Assembly (NCBI GenBank): GCA_930990965.1
Contig: CAKNRQ010000002.1
Location: forward strand, 62,001-126,000
DNA from: an uncultured Clostridia bacterium
GTDB lineage: Bacteria; Bacillota; Clostridia; Oscillospirales; Oscillospiraceae
Length of the DNA stretch: 64,000 nt
Direction: 5' to 3'
Shown here: positions 17,383 to 24,431 of the stretch, one piece after another
Layout: every line of letters starts with the position of its first letter
Position numbering within the stretch: the stretch's first letter is position 1
The notes under the pieces: generated by a model
Database searches by the model: none
Told to the model about the DNA's origin: nothing
The model's input: the letters and a program-made list of their open reading frames with translations, nothing else
Translations under genes and position numbers: made by a program

Positions 17383-18112
17383 AGCCAAGCTCCTTTTCAA
17401 GCTTTTTCTCCGAGAGCATCGCGCGGCACTCGCACATGAGCGCGGCGAGCGCGGCGAGGCAGATTGTTGCGGCCAAGAGCGGTGAGATGTGCAGCAGCCC
17501 CTTCGTGAAGCGCTCGGCGAGCATCCAGTACGCCGCAGCCAGCACGGCGCCCATCCCGGCCGCTATCATCACTGCGGACTCGCCCGCGTGCTCCAGCACG
17601 GCGAGGCTCAGCGCGGCCGTGAGCAGGAAGGGCGTCGCGACGAACACCAGCACCTCATATGCCGCGCCGCCGAGCAGCAGCGCTATCGCGGAGATACACA
17701 CCGCGTCGCCTATGCCCACCGCAACCAGCCGCGCGAGCATTATGTGCGCCGAGTTAAAGCGCGCGGCGGCCTCGATTTCCCGCATGCCGTAGCGCGCGGC
17801 GCGGTTGCAAAACGGCAGCAGCGTGAGCGCCGCCAGCTCGGCGGCTATGCTCGCGCAGGCGGGTATCAGCGCTTCATCCGGCGCAGCCACGCCCAGCACT
17901 GTGCAAATCAGCGCCAGCACCACGCCCTGCAGCAGCCATACAGGCAGGGCGATGAAGCGAAGCTGGGAGCGCACAAACTCCCACTTCCCTGCACGGCGCC
18001 TGACCGGGCGCAAACTGTACTCCCTGCGGCAGCGCTCGAGCAGTCCGTCCGGCACACTGCCGCCATATTGTCCGGCCGCCCGGAGGGCGGCTTTGACTTC
18101 GCGCGTAGTCAT
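17372..18112 (-). CDS. Hypothetical multi-spanning membrane protein in ECF sigma operon
   Basis: I do not recognise a named family. The 246 residues begin with a soluble, Arg-rich segment of about 50 residues, followed by about six hydrophobic helices. AAGGGAG precedes the ATG, 12 bases after the sigma gene's stop. Its place directly after an ECF sigma gene, with a soluble N-terminal portion and membrane part, is the usual place of an anti-sigma factor, and it could hold the sigma factor at the membrane; no zinc-binding anti-sigma motif is visible. It could instead be an accessory transporter subunit. Confidence 0.65.
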   Translation of the reverse strand: MTTREVKAALRAAGQYGGSVPDGLLERCRREYSLRPVRRRAGKWEFVRSQLRFIALPVWLLQGVVLALICTVLGVAAPDEALIPACASIAAELAALTLLPFCNRAARYGMREIEAAARFNSAHIMLARLVAVGIGDAVCISAIALLLGGAAYEVLVFVATPFLLTAALSLAVLEHAGESAVMIAAGMGAVLAAAYWMLAERFTKGLLHISPLLAATICLAALAALMCECRAMLSEKKLEKELGYES

Positions 18113-18124
18113 GGTTATCTCCCT

Positions 18125-18610
18125 TCACAGCAGTTTTTTGAGCTTCTTCAGGCCCGCACGCGAGCGCGACTGCGCCGTGCGCATCGGTATGCTCAACACT
18201 TCGGCGCACTCTCTGAGGGTCAATCCCTGGATATAGCACAGCTCTATGACCTCGCGCTGCCCGCTGTCGAGCGCTGAGAGCGCGCTCGCAAGGTCAGCGG
18301 AAAACTCTGCCCGCTCAAAGCCCGGGTCAGTTTGAGGCAGGTCACAGAGCTCCGCGCCTTCCCTCGCGCCGCGCCAGCAGTCTGCGCAGACGTTGGACGC
18401 TATCTTGTAGAGCCAGGCGCGGAAATGTCCGCGGTGTACATACGCCTCGAGATGGCGCACGGCCCTCAGGAAGGTCTCCTGCGCGGCGTCCTCGCCCAGT
18501 TCAGGCGGGGTGTGACGGCGGCAATAGCTGAGTATCTCCGGATAATACCCGCTTATAAGCTCGTCCAGCGCCCTCATGTCGCCGGACTCCAGCCTGCTGC
18601 ATAGCTCCAT
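18125..18610 (-). CDS. ECF-type RNA polymerase sigma factor
   Basis: This is a small group-4 sigma factor with region 2 (about residues 15-80, including EDAAQETFLRAVRHLEAY and FRAWLYKIASNVCADCWR) and region 4 (about 105-155, including LDSGQREVIELCYIQGLTLRECAEVLSIPMRTAQSRSRAGLKKLKKLL). At 161 residues it is typical. The start is not certain: ATG 18610 has GAGAGG about ten bases upstream; an in-frame GTG lies eight codons earlier. It heads an operon with a membrane protein and an ABC exporter, which suggests a response to envelope stress or a membrane-active compound. Confidence 0.9.
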   Translation of the reverse strand: MELCSRLESGDMRALDELISGYYPEILSYCRRHTPPELGEDAAQETFLRAVRHLEAYVHRGHFRAWLYKIASNVCADCWRGAREGAELCDLPQTDPGFERAEFSADLASALSALDSGQREVIELCYIQGLTLRECAEVLSIPMRTAQSRSRAGLKKLKKLL

Positions 18611-18744
18611 ATCCCGCACGCCTCTCACCTCCACTCGCGGCCGCTCAATATATGTAACGCAAAAACGCAGGCAAATGATTTAACTCTTTCAATTTTATTT
18701 TACCAAATTGTCTGCCTTACATGAAGAAAAACAACGCCTGTTTT

Positions 18745-18880
18745 AATAAACTGCCCCAGATTGTACGGACTGTTACAAAAAGGCGCCCATGTAGGGAAAT
18801 ATGAAAATCTAAGCGGCGCCTCTCCAGTCTTTAGCCGGATGCGCTCGTGGTTGCTGAAGTGGATATAGCGGCCGGGCATC
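18745..18880 (-). mobile_element. Remnant of an IS3-family insertion sequence (transposase C terminus)
   Basis: Read leftward, codons at 18867-18811 give YIHFSNHERIRLKTGEAPL, which matches the conserved end of IS3/IS150-type OrfB transposases (YIHFYNxERIQLKT-like). About 40 bases further on, GTACAATCTGGGGCAGTTT resembles the inner end sequence common in these elements. No catalytic DDE region or left end remains. The remainder of the interval between the sigma gene and 19024 holds nothing else that I can assign. Recognition is from memory of the family and from a short match, so it is tentative. Confidence 0.5.
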
Positions 18881-19023
18881 TCGTTTGCTTTTGGGAACAT
18901 AGCCGGTTTGTGCCGGTAAATGTACTCTGTTCTAGGATGGAGAAAAAACTTTCTTCCAATGTTCTTCCATTTCCCCCCTCGTTTTATTTAAACACGTGTG
19001 TAATTTCTTTTGCTCATAGAATT

Positions 19024-19065
19024 GCCCCCCTGACGTAGGAAAATAGACTACGTCAGGGGGGCTTT
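19024..19065 (-). terminator. Long perfect hairpin, terminator of the ATPase operon
   Basis: GCCCCCCTGACGTAG (19024-19038) and CTACGTCAGGGGGGC (19048-19062) form a perfect 15-base stem with a nine-base loop. It lies about 65 bases beyond the stop of the leftward P-type ATPase gene and probably ends that transcript; T-tracts are weak on both sides (CTTT rightward, AATT leftward). Confidence 0.7.
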
Positions 19066-19127
19066 GCATATTTCTGTTTTACCGGGTCTGTTCACACAAT
19101 GCGCAGTTTAGGCAGTCTACGCAGCTG

Positions 19128-21206
19128 TTAAATAAGCCGGGTCATGCTGTGCAGGCTCACCGCTACAGTTGAAAGGTTGTGGGCTGTAGCGCTTGTCGCA
19201 GGAGGCAGCGCACCAACCAGTCCGAGTGCTATCAGGGCTGCGTTGAAACCTATAACGAAGCGGTAGTTTGCGCGGATTCGGGCCATTAGCCTGAGCGCTA
19301 TCTTGCGCAGGATGACCAGTTGCTCCAGCTCGCCCTCGGAAATGGTTATATCCGCTATTTCCCGGGCTATAGCTGCCCCGGAACTTATCGCTATGCCGGC
19401 GCTCGCCGCAGAGAGAGCAGGAGAGTCATTGATACCATCCCCAACCATTATGACCGTGTGTCCGTTCCGGCACAACTGCTGGACATATTCTGCCTTGTCC
19501 TCAGGCAGCACCTCTGCCCGATAGTCGTCCACACCCACCTCGGCTGCTATTGCCCCAGCCGTACGCTGACTGTCGCCTGTGAGCATAACGCACTTACCTA
19601 CGCCCAGGCTTTTGAGCTCTTCAATTATCTCTTTTGCGTTTGCGTGCAGCGGGTCGGATATACAGATAACAGCGGCCAATTTCCCCGCTATGGAGAGGTA
19701 CAGATGCGAATAACAGGCCGGTATGGCCTCGAATTTTCCCTGTTCGTTTTCCGGTACAACGCAGTGCTCGTCCTCAAATATGAAGTGTGCCGAGCCTATC
19801 TGGACGGTCTCTTCTCCCACTCTGCTGGATATGCCGTGGGCCACGATGTACTCCACCTTGCTGTGTAGTTCCTCGTGCGAGAGCCCCAGTTCCTGCGCTT
19901 TGCGCACTACTGCATTTGCCATGGAGTGCGGGAAGTGCTCCTCAAGGCAGGCAGCCAACCGCAGCATTTCATGCTGCTCCTTGCCTCCGAAAGTGACAAT
20001 GTCCACAACTTCCGGGCAGGCGCGTGTAAGTGTGCCGGTCTTGTCGAAGACTATAGTATCCGCGTAAGCCACAGCCTCCAGGAATTTGCCGCCCTTGACC
20101 GTAATATGGTGGCTGCCGCACTCGCGCATGGCCGATAGCACGGCCAGAGGCATGGCGAGCTTGAGTGCGCAGCTGAAATCCACCATGAGCACGGAAAGTG
20201 CCCTTGTGACATTGCGAGTCAGCAGATAGCCAAGTGCCGAACCCAGAAGAGTATATGGCACAAGCTTGTCGGCCAGCCCGGCCGCTTTAGACTCGGCCGC
20301 GCTCTTGAGCCGCTCGGAATCCTCTATCATGGAAACTATCCGGTCGTAACGTGTGCCGCCGCTCATATGGGTGACTCTCAGGATGCATTCTCCCTCTTCA
20401 ACCACCATACCGGCATAAACCGTAGTGCCCGGGCGCTTTACCACAGGTTCCGACTCGCCGGTGAGCGATGACTGATTAACCATCACTTCGCCGCCGGCGA
20501 CGACTCCGTCCACTGGCACCACGCCGCCCATATGTACGGTGACAGTATCTCCCTCGCGTATCTGAGCCACAGGGATAAGGCGCTCTTCACCATCTTCGCC
20601 GCGAACCCAGGCCCGGTCCACATTGAGACTCATCGTTCGCGCAAGTGAATCTACGCTGCGCTTGTGTGTCCACTCCTCCAGCAGCTCGCCGAGTTCCAGC
20701 AGGAACATAACGCTCCCGGCTGTGCCGAAATCGCCGCGTGCCATGGAAATGCCTATGCTCAGCGCGTCGAGTATTTCCACTTTCAGCTTACCGGAAAAGA
20801 GGCAGCCAAGACCGTGCCGCAAAAATGGCACCGCATGCCACAGGCAGCGCACTATCTTGAACGTCCTGGGGAAAAGCAGCGAGCTAACGGCCTTGCGGAT
20901 ACACATGCCCACCAGCTTCTCCTCATAGTACCGGTTGAGCTCGCGCGGGCTGTGCTCTGGAGCAAGGGCCATAACGGCGGGGGCGGTGTAGGTAAACGCG
21001 CCTATGGCCTTGATAACTGTATCCCGCTCGCCTTCCTTATAATATATAATGGCGCAGCCGGTACGCTCATGTACCGCCGCGCTCTCACACCAGGGCTGTG
21101 ACTCCAGATAGGCCTGGAGCAAATCTGCCTGGGCAATAGTCATTTTTCCATCGCCGGCACGTATACGCATGCGGCCGCGCGTCTCGTGGAGTATGCTTGC
21201 TTTCAT
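19128..21206 (-). CDS. P1B-type metal ATPase, FezB-like (candidate ferrosome ATPase)
   Basis: This is a P-type ATPase of 692 residues with the phosphorylation motif DKTGTLT (388-394), TGES actuator loop (249-252), HP-like motif EHFPHSMA (423-430) and hinge GDGIND (589-594). Two features set it apart from copper, zinc or cadmium pumps. The metal-site motif in the sixth helix is SCALKL (345-350) instead of CPC or similar. The N terminus has no Cys-based metal-binding domain but alternating arginines at 10, 12, 14 and 16 (TRGRMRIR). As I recall, an Arg-rich N-terminal motif marks the P1B-6 ATPases (FezB) that build iron-storing ferrosomes. AAGGTG precedes ATG. It is the last gene of an operon with two small membrane-type proteins. 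Confidence 0.85.
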   Translation of the reverse strand: MKASILHETRGRMRIRAGDGKMTIAQADLLQAYLESQPWCESAAVHERTGCAIIYYKEGERDTVIKAIGAFTYTAPAVMALAPEHSPRELNRYYEEKLVGMCIRKAVSSLLFPRTFKIVRCLWHAVPFLRHGLGCLFSGKLKVEILDALSIGISMARGDFGTAGSVMFLLELGELLEEWTHKRSVDSLARTMSLNVDRAWVRGEDGEERLIPVAQIREGDTVTVHMGGVVPVDGVVAGGEVMVNQSSLTGESEPVVKRPGTTVYAGMVVEEGECILRVTHMSGGTRYDRIVSMIEDSERLKSAAESKAAGLADKLVPYTLLGSALGYLLTRNVTRALSVLMVDFSCALKLAMPLAVLSAMRECGSHHITVKGGKFLEAVAYADTIVFDKTGTLTRACPEVVDIVTFGGKEQHEMLRLAACLEEHFPHSMANAVVRKAQELGLSHEELHSKVEYIVAHGISSRVGEETVQIGSAHFIFEDEHCVVPENEQGKFEAIPACYSHLYLSIAGKLAAVICISDPLHANAKEIIEELKSLGVGKCVMLTGDSQRTAGAIAAEVGVDDYRAEVLPEDKAEYVQQLCRNGHTVIMVGDGINDSPALSAASAGIAISSGAAIAREIADITISEGELEQLVILRKIALRLMARIRANYRFVIGFNAALIALGLVGALPPATSATAHNLSTVAVSLHSMTRLI

Positions 21207-21260
21207 AACATCACCTTATAAAAAAGACAGCTGCGCCAAAAGCCCGGCAGCCTGTCAACA

Positions 21261-21288
21261 GCGGGCCGTGCATCCGGCACGGCCCCGC
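21261..21288 (-). promoter_or_regulatory. Intercistronic stem-loop before the P-type ATPase
   Basis: GGGCCGTGC and GCACGGCCC pair perfectly around ATCCG, with a few more pairs below. It lies in the 93-base gap between the DUF6110-like gene and the ATPase and has no T-run. It may stabilise the upstream message or reduce ATPase synthesis relative to the small proteins. Confidence 0.6.
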
Positions 21289-21299
21289 CGTATCCCACG

Positions 21300-21560
21300 T
21301 TATTCCGCGGTGTTCTCCACCTCAGCGGCCTCAGCCTCGGCGCGCTCGGCATTAATGTCCTTGGCGCCCGCAATAATGTCGGCCACATTCTCCTGAGCGG
21401 TGGTCACAGTAGACATCACCGACTCCTTTGCACGCAGCCCGGCCGCAGCTATGTGCGTATAGGCCTTTTTCGCGTCCTTGCTGGTCAGCAGCTTGATCCC
21501 CACGGACCCAAAGAGTACGCCGCCGGCAAACAGAGCTGCGCACTTGCTGTTACTGTTCAT
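21300..21560 (-). CDS. DUF6110-like small protein (candidate FezA-type partner)
   Basis: This 86-residue protein has a short N-terminal hydrophobic, glycine-rich segment (ALFAGGVLFGSVGIKLLTS, about 9-27), a helical amphipathic middle with alternating charged and alanine residues, and a very acidic Glu/Ala tail. The GVLFGSVGIKLLTSKDAKKAYTH pattern is what I remember for the DUF6110 family that accompanies clostridial metal ATPases. AGGAGGG precedes the ATG at an ideal distance. Its position between a tiny membrane peptide and a FezB-like ATPase matches the three-gene fez layout of Clostridioides difficile (fezX-fezA-fezB) as I recall it. Function in membrane shaping or organelle assembly is inference. 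Confidence 0.8.
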   Translation of the reverse strand: MNSNSKCAALFAGGVLFGSVGIKLLTSKDAKKAYTHIAAAGLRAKESVMSTVTTAQENVADIIAGAKDINAERAEAEAAEVENTAE

Positions 21561-21587
21561 ACTATATCCCTCCTGAGAATTGCGCTG

Positions 21588-21668
21588 TTACTTGTGCTTA
21601 TAGCCGGTAACCATGACCATGATCATGCAAATCACGGCTCCCCAGGCCCAAAAACGATGCTGTTTCAT
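21588..21668 (-). CDS. 26-residue single-helix membrane peptide
   Basis: A start ATG at 21668 with the strong ribosome binding site GGGAGGTG opens a frame of 26 codons ending in TAA. The peptide is MKQHRFWAWGAVICMIMVMV followed by TGYKHK: a basic N terminus, one hydrophobic helix with tryptophans at its edge, and a basic C terminus, so positive charges flank the helix on both sides. It is the first gene behind the operon's own promoter and is followed after 27 bases by the DUF6110-like gene. Similar tiny membrane proteins precede clostridial metal ATPase operons, and it may correspond to FezX, but I cannot confirm homology at this size. Confidence 0.75.
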   Translation of the reverse strand: MKQHRFWAWGAVICMIMVMVTGYKHK

Positions 21669-21711
21669 CTTGTCACCTCCCGGGGTGTCATAGCGCGCTC
21701 CGGCGCAGGCA

Positions 21712-21740
21712 TGTATACTATCACATATGTCCGCAGTCAA
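21712..21740 (-). promoter_or_regulatory. Promoter of the candidate fez operon
   Basis: On the minus strand TTGACT (21735-21740) and TATACA (21712-21717) are spaced by 17 bases, about 45 bases before the 26-residue gene. The operon can thus be transcribed apart from the AraC gene. The -35 lies about 30 bases after the regulator's stop, leaving room for an activator site. Confidence 0.75.
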
Positions 21741-21770
21741 CTGTCGCTTTTGGACTCAATTTCACCGGAA

Positions 21771-22646
21771 TCAGACATTTTTCTCGCGCTGTGTCCTTCT
21801 GTACACCAGAGGTGAAAGCGAGTACCGGCGTTTAAACTCCACGCCGAACTGGCTGGCGCTGCCGTATCCCACTGATTCCGCTATCCGGAACACCGGCAAG
21901 TTAGTGGCGCTGAGAAGCTCGCAGGCCCTCTCCATACGGCGGTTTAGCAGGTACGCATGTACGCTCTCACCGTAGAGCTCACGAAAGCACTCCTTGAATG
22001 AGGTGGGCGCTATTCTGAAGCGGCTGCTTAGTTCATCTATAGTGAGCTTCTCTCCTATGTTTGACAGCATGTAGTCATGTATACGGCGCACCGTCTCGAC
22101 AAGGTAGGGGTCTCTGTACCTGGGTTTTCCGGTCCTGCCTCCGGATTCCCCACGCCGCGTGAGCAGGTATAGCAGCTCTGCAAACTTCATTGCACAGTAT
22201 CTGCCCCTGTCGCCGGCAGGAAGGTTCCTGAGCGCAGAGAAAACCGCCTCACTCCACGCGCTCTGACCATAAATATATACCCCGCCCTTTCCAGCGAGGA
22301 AGTCTTCGCTCAAGGCTCTCACATCCTCGCCTGGCGCAAACATTTCGCACAAGCCGTCTTCACCGCTCAGGTCCACACAGATAAGCACACCTTTAAGCCT
22401 GCTGGATGCGAACCTGAACACATGCTCCCTCCCCCCTGCCATGAGCAAAATCTGCCGGTTGGAACACTTCCCGGCTTCTGTTCGTATGTCCCCCGAGGTG
22501 CAAAACAGAGCTTCAACACAGCACTCCCTGCCACACAGCACTGCGCTCTCCGGCAGATATGTGTCCAGTTCACAGCAGCGCACCCCAGGCACGCACTCTC
22601 CGGCCTCTACAAATCCGGTCGAACTCTCCAATACCCTTTCAAGCAC
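21771..22646 (-). CDS. AraC-family regulator with Cys-rich N-terminal domain
   Basis: The C-terminal 100 residues form an AraC double helix-turn-helix: LTIDELSSRFRIAPTSFKECFRELYGESVHAYLLNRRMERA and the second motif ending in FGVEFKRRYSLSPLVYRR. The N-terminal half contains about ten cysteines, with CC pairs near residues 22 and 43, unusual for the family and suggestive of metal or redox sensing. I chose GTG 22646, which has GGAGGTG six bases upstream; the first ATG, at 22682, would lie at the transcription start and has no ribosome binding site. At 291 residues it is typical. It lies directly upstream of the FezB-like operon and most likely controls it. Confidence 0.82.
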   Translation of the reverse strand: MLERVLESSTGFVEAGECVPGVRCCELDTYLPESAVLCGRECCVEALFCTSGDIRTEAGKCSNRQILLMAGGREHVFRFASSRLKGVLICVDLSGEDGLCEMFAPGEDVRALSEDFLAGKGGVYIYGQSAWSEAVFSALRNLPAGDRGRYCAMKFAELLYLLTRRGESGGRTGKPRYRDPYLVETVRRIHDYMLSNIGEKLTIDELSSRFRIAPTSFKECFRELYGESVHAYLLNRRMERACELLSATNLPVFRIAESVGYGSASQFGVEFKRRYSLSPLVYRRTQREKNV

Positions 22647-22653
22647 CGTAACA

Positions 22654-22724
22654 CCTCCACGCAAGTTAGCTTCAACTAACATTGTTGATTATAGACCACT
22701 AACTTGTTTTTGTCAAGTTACCCG
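22654..22724 (-). promoter_or_regulatory. Consensus promoter of the AraC gene with repeated TAACTTG half-sites
   Basis: On the minus strand a perfect TTGACA is followed after 17 bases by a perfect TATAAT. TAACTTG overlaps the -35, its inverse CAAGTTA lies in the spacer (7-base arms, 7-base gap), and a third CTAACTTG lies downstream of the start, itself part of the dyad GTTAG-N6-CTAAC. Such spaced half-sites suggest an operator for a dimeric repressor or for the AraC protein itself. Confidence 0.75.
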
Positions 22725-22731
22725 CAAACGT

Positions 22732-22759
22732 AAAAGGCCCGGGGGTCAGACCCCGGGCC
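22732..22759 (-). terminator. Terminator of the SLH/Ig-like protein gene
   Basis: GGCCCGGGG and CCCCGGGCC pair around GTCAGA; on the minus strand the stem is followed by TTTTA. It ends the leftward surface-protein transcript and separates it from the AraC promoter. Confidence 0.88.
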
Positions 22760-22777
22760 AACAGGCTGATACGTTTA

Positions 22778-23692
22778 TTATTGTTCCCGCGCTTCGAGCA
22801 CGCCTATGGCTCTGACGAGCATCTCAGCCGCATCGGCGCGGGTCAGGGTCTCAGAGAAGGCCGAGCCCTCGGTTATAACGCCGCAGGCGGCGAGGTTAGA
22901 CGTGGCCTGGGCTGCCCAGTCTGCCACCTGGCCGGTGAGCGCAGTGGCAGTGACGTCCGTGGTGTCCAGGACGTTATCAAGCATCACGGCGGCCTCCTGC
23001 TTGGTTATGGCGCTGTCCGGATTGAATACCGCTCCCCCGTCCACGCTGTAGCCGCTGACTATTCCGTCCATCAGTGCGGTGGCGACATAGGGTTTGAGCC
23101 AGGATTCGATATCTCCGTCGTCGGCAAAGCCTGTGGCGGCGACACCGCTGAGCAGCTCGTCGCCGGCTAGGGTCATACACATGGAGAGGAACTCAGCGCG
23201 TGTGACCTCGCGCTCCGGCGAAAAGACCTGCACGCCGCCGACTGTCTCGGCCGTGAATATGCCGTACTCAGAAAGGGCCGTGGCGGCGTATGCGTCCGGA
23301 TGGCCGGCCATGTCGGCGTAAGTTGTCTGTGTCTTCTGCTTTTCAATTTTAATGATGACGGTGGCCTCCTGGCTGCGTGCTCCGGTGTCGTCCACGGCGC
23401 GGTAGCCGAAATAGTCGCGGCCCTTGCGGTTGGCGTCGGGCGTGTAGACGAACCGGCCGTCACTTGTGAGCTCCACCGTGCCCTTGGTAGGCTCGGTGGT
23501 TATCTCAAACGTGACCGGGTCGCCCTCGGGGTCCACGGCTGAGAGCGTGCCGCCGACACAGACATTTCGATAGGTCGTGAGCTCCAGGTTTTCGGCGACG
23601 GGCGCGCCGGATACGGCGGCGGCCGCGCCAACCGACAGAGCCAGAGAGAGCGAAAGTACCAGGCAGGCCGCTTTAAACTTGCGTTTGTGCAT
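22778..23692 (-). CDS. Secreted protein with Ig/cadherin-like domain and SLH domains
   Basis: The protein has a Sec signal peptide (about residues 1-27, AAAAVSGAP cleavage region). A beta-sandwich domain of the Ig/cadherin-like 'tandem-95' type follows (about 30-120, with DPEGDPVTFEI and DGRFVYTPDAN). The rest holds S-layer homology motifs (about 130-300, including EREVTRAEFLSMCMTLAG, DGIVSGYSVDGGAVFNPDSAITKQEAAVMLDN and the last repeat around TRADAAEMLVRAIG). SLH domains bind cell-wall polymers, so it should sit on the cell surface. ATG 23692 has GGAGG seven bases upstream. It is transcribed divergently from an ECF sigma factor operon whose promoter lies about 60 bases away, so that sigma factor may control it. 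Confidence 0.85.
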   Translation of the reverse strand: MHKRKFKAACLVLSLSLALSVGAAAAVSGAPVAENLELTTYRNVCVGGTLSAVDPEGDPVTFEITTEPTKGTVELTSDGRFVYTPDANRKGRDYFGYRAVDDTGARSQEATVIIKIEKQKTQTTYADMAGHPDAYAATALSEYGIFTAETVGGVQVFSPEREVTRAEFLSMCMTLAGDELLSGVAATGFADDGDIESWLKPYVATALMDGIVSGYSVDGGAVFNPDSAITKQEAAVMLDNVLDTTDVTATALTGQVADWAAQATSNLAACGVITEGSAFSETLTRADAAEMLVRAIGVLEAREQ

Positions 23693-23752
23693 GTACATAC
23701 CTCCAAGAAAGTGGTATGCCTAGTTTGAGCGGCACAGCGCCAAAATATGCGC

Positions 23753-23781
23753 TTTACGCGGACTTAACAATGCGTTATAAT
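23753..23781 (+). promoter_or_regulatory. Promoter of ECF sigma/anti-sigma operon
   Basis: TTTACG and TATAAT are spaced by 17 bases, about 80 bases before the sigma gene. Between them and the gene, TGCACCC (23800-23806) and GGGTGCA (23826-23832) form an imperfect dyad preceded by eight Ts, which could be a regulator site or a leader hairpin. Confidence 0.6.
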
Positions 23782-23858
23782 CAGCTTGAAAAATTTTTTT
23801 GCACCCATGCAATAAAACGGCATGCGGGTGCATTGTTAGTGTAGAGGCGGGAGAAAGG

Positions 23859-24428
23859 ATGCTTACAATATTCCTGGTCCAAACGGCCGCGCTGTCCGGG
23901 AGCGACGCCGAAGAGCTGGACCGCTGCCTTGCCCGCATGGCGCACGGTGACACGGATGCGCTGGGCCGTCTGTACGAACTCACAAGCGACGCGGTATACG
24001 GCTATGCGTTGAGCCTCACAAAAAACGCTCACGACGCCGAAGACGTAATGCAGGAGACCTTTGTGCGTGCACACCTGGCCGCCGGGAGCTACTCTTCCCA
24101 GGGCAAACCTACGGCCTGGCTGCTGCGAATCACAAGGAACCTGGCTCTGATGCGTCTGCGTGAAGGCGGCAAGTCCGTCACGATGTCCCCCGAGGACTGG
24201 ATGGAGGAGTTTGCCGACCGACCCGATTTCACTGCCGAAGACGCCATGACGCTCACCCAGCTCATGGACGCGCTGAGCGATGAAGAACGGGAGATAGTCA
24301 CACTGCACGCCCTCACCGGTTTCAAGCACCGGGAGATCGCCGCGATGCTGGATTTGGCTCTGCCCACCGTACTGAGTAAGTACCACCGCGCAATCAAAAA
24401 ACTAAAATCTATACTGCAAGGAGGTTAA
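23859..24428 (+). CDS. ECF-type RNA polymerase sigma factor
   Basis: Region 2 covers about residues 25-95 (DALGRLYELTSDAVYGYALSLTKNAHDAEDVMQETFVRAHL) and region 4 about 130-185 (LSDEEREIVTLHALTGFKHREIAAMLDLALPTVLSKYHRAIKKLKSIL). At 189 residues it is typical of stress- and surface-related ECF factors. ATG 23859 is preceded by GGGAG. Three bases after its stop begins its membrane anti-sigma factor. It probably directs its own operon and perhaps the divergent SLH gene. Confidence 0.92.
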   Translation: MLTIFLVQTAALSGSDAEELDRCLARMAHGDTDALGRLYELTSDAVYGYALSLTKNAHDAEDVMQETFVRAHLAAGSYSSQGKPTAWLLRITRNLALMRLREGGKSVTMSPEDWMEEFADRPDFTAEDAMTLTQLMDALSDEEREIVTLHALTGFKHREIAAMLDLALPTVLSKYHRAIKKLKSILQGG

Positions 24429-24431
24429 GGC

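Noticed and set aside
22647..22682. ATG start for the AraC gene
   Set aside because: This ATG lies only four bases after the -10 box and lacks a ribosome binding site, while GTG 22646 has GGAGGTG at the right distance.
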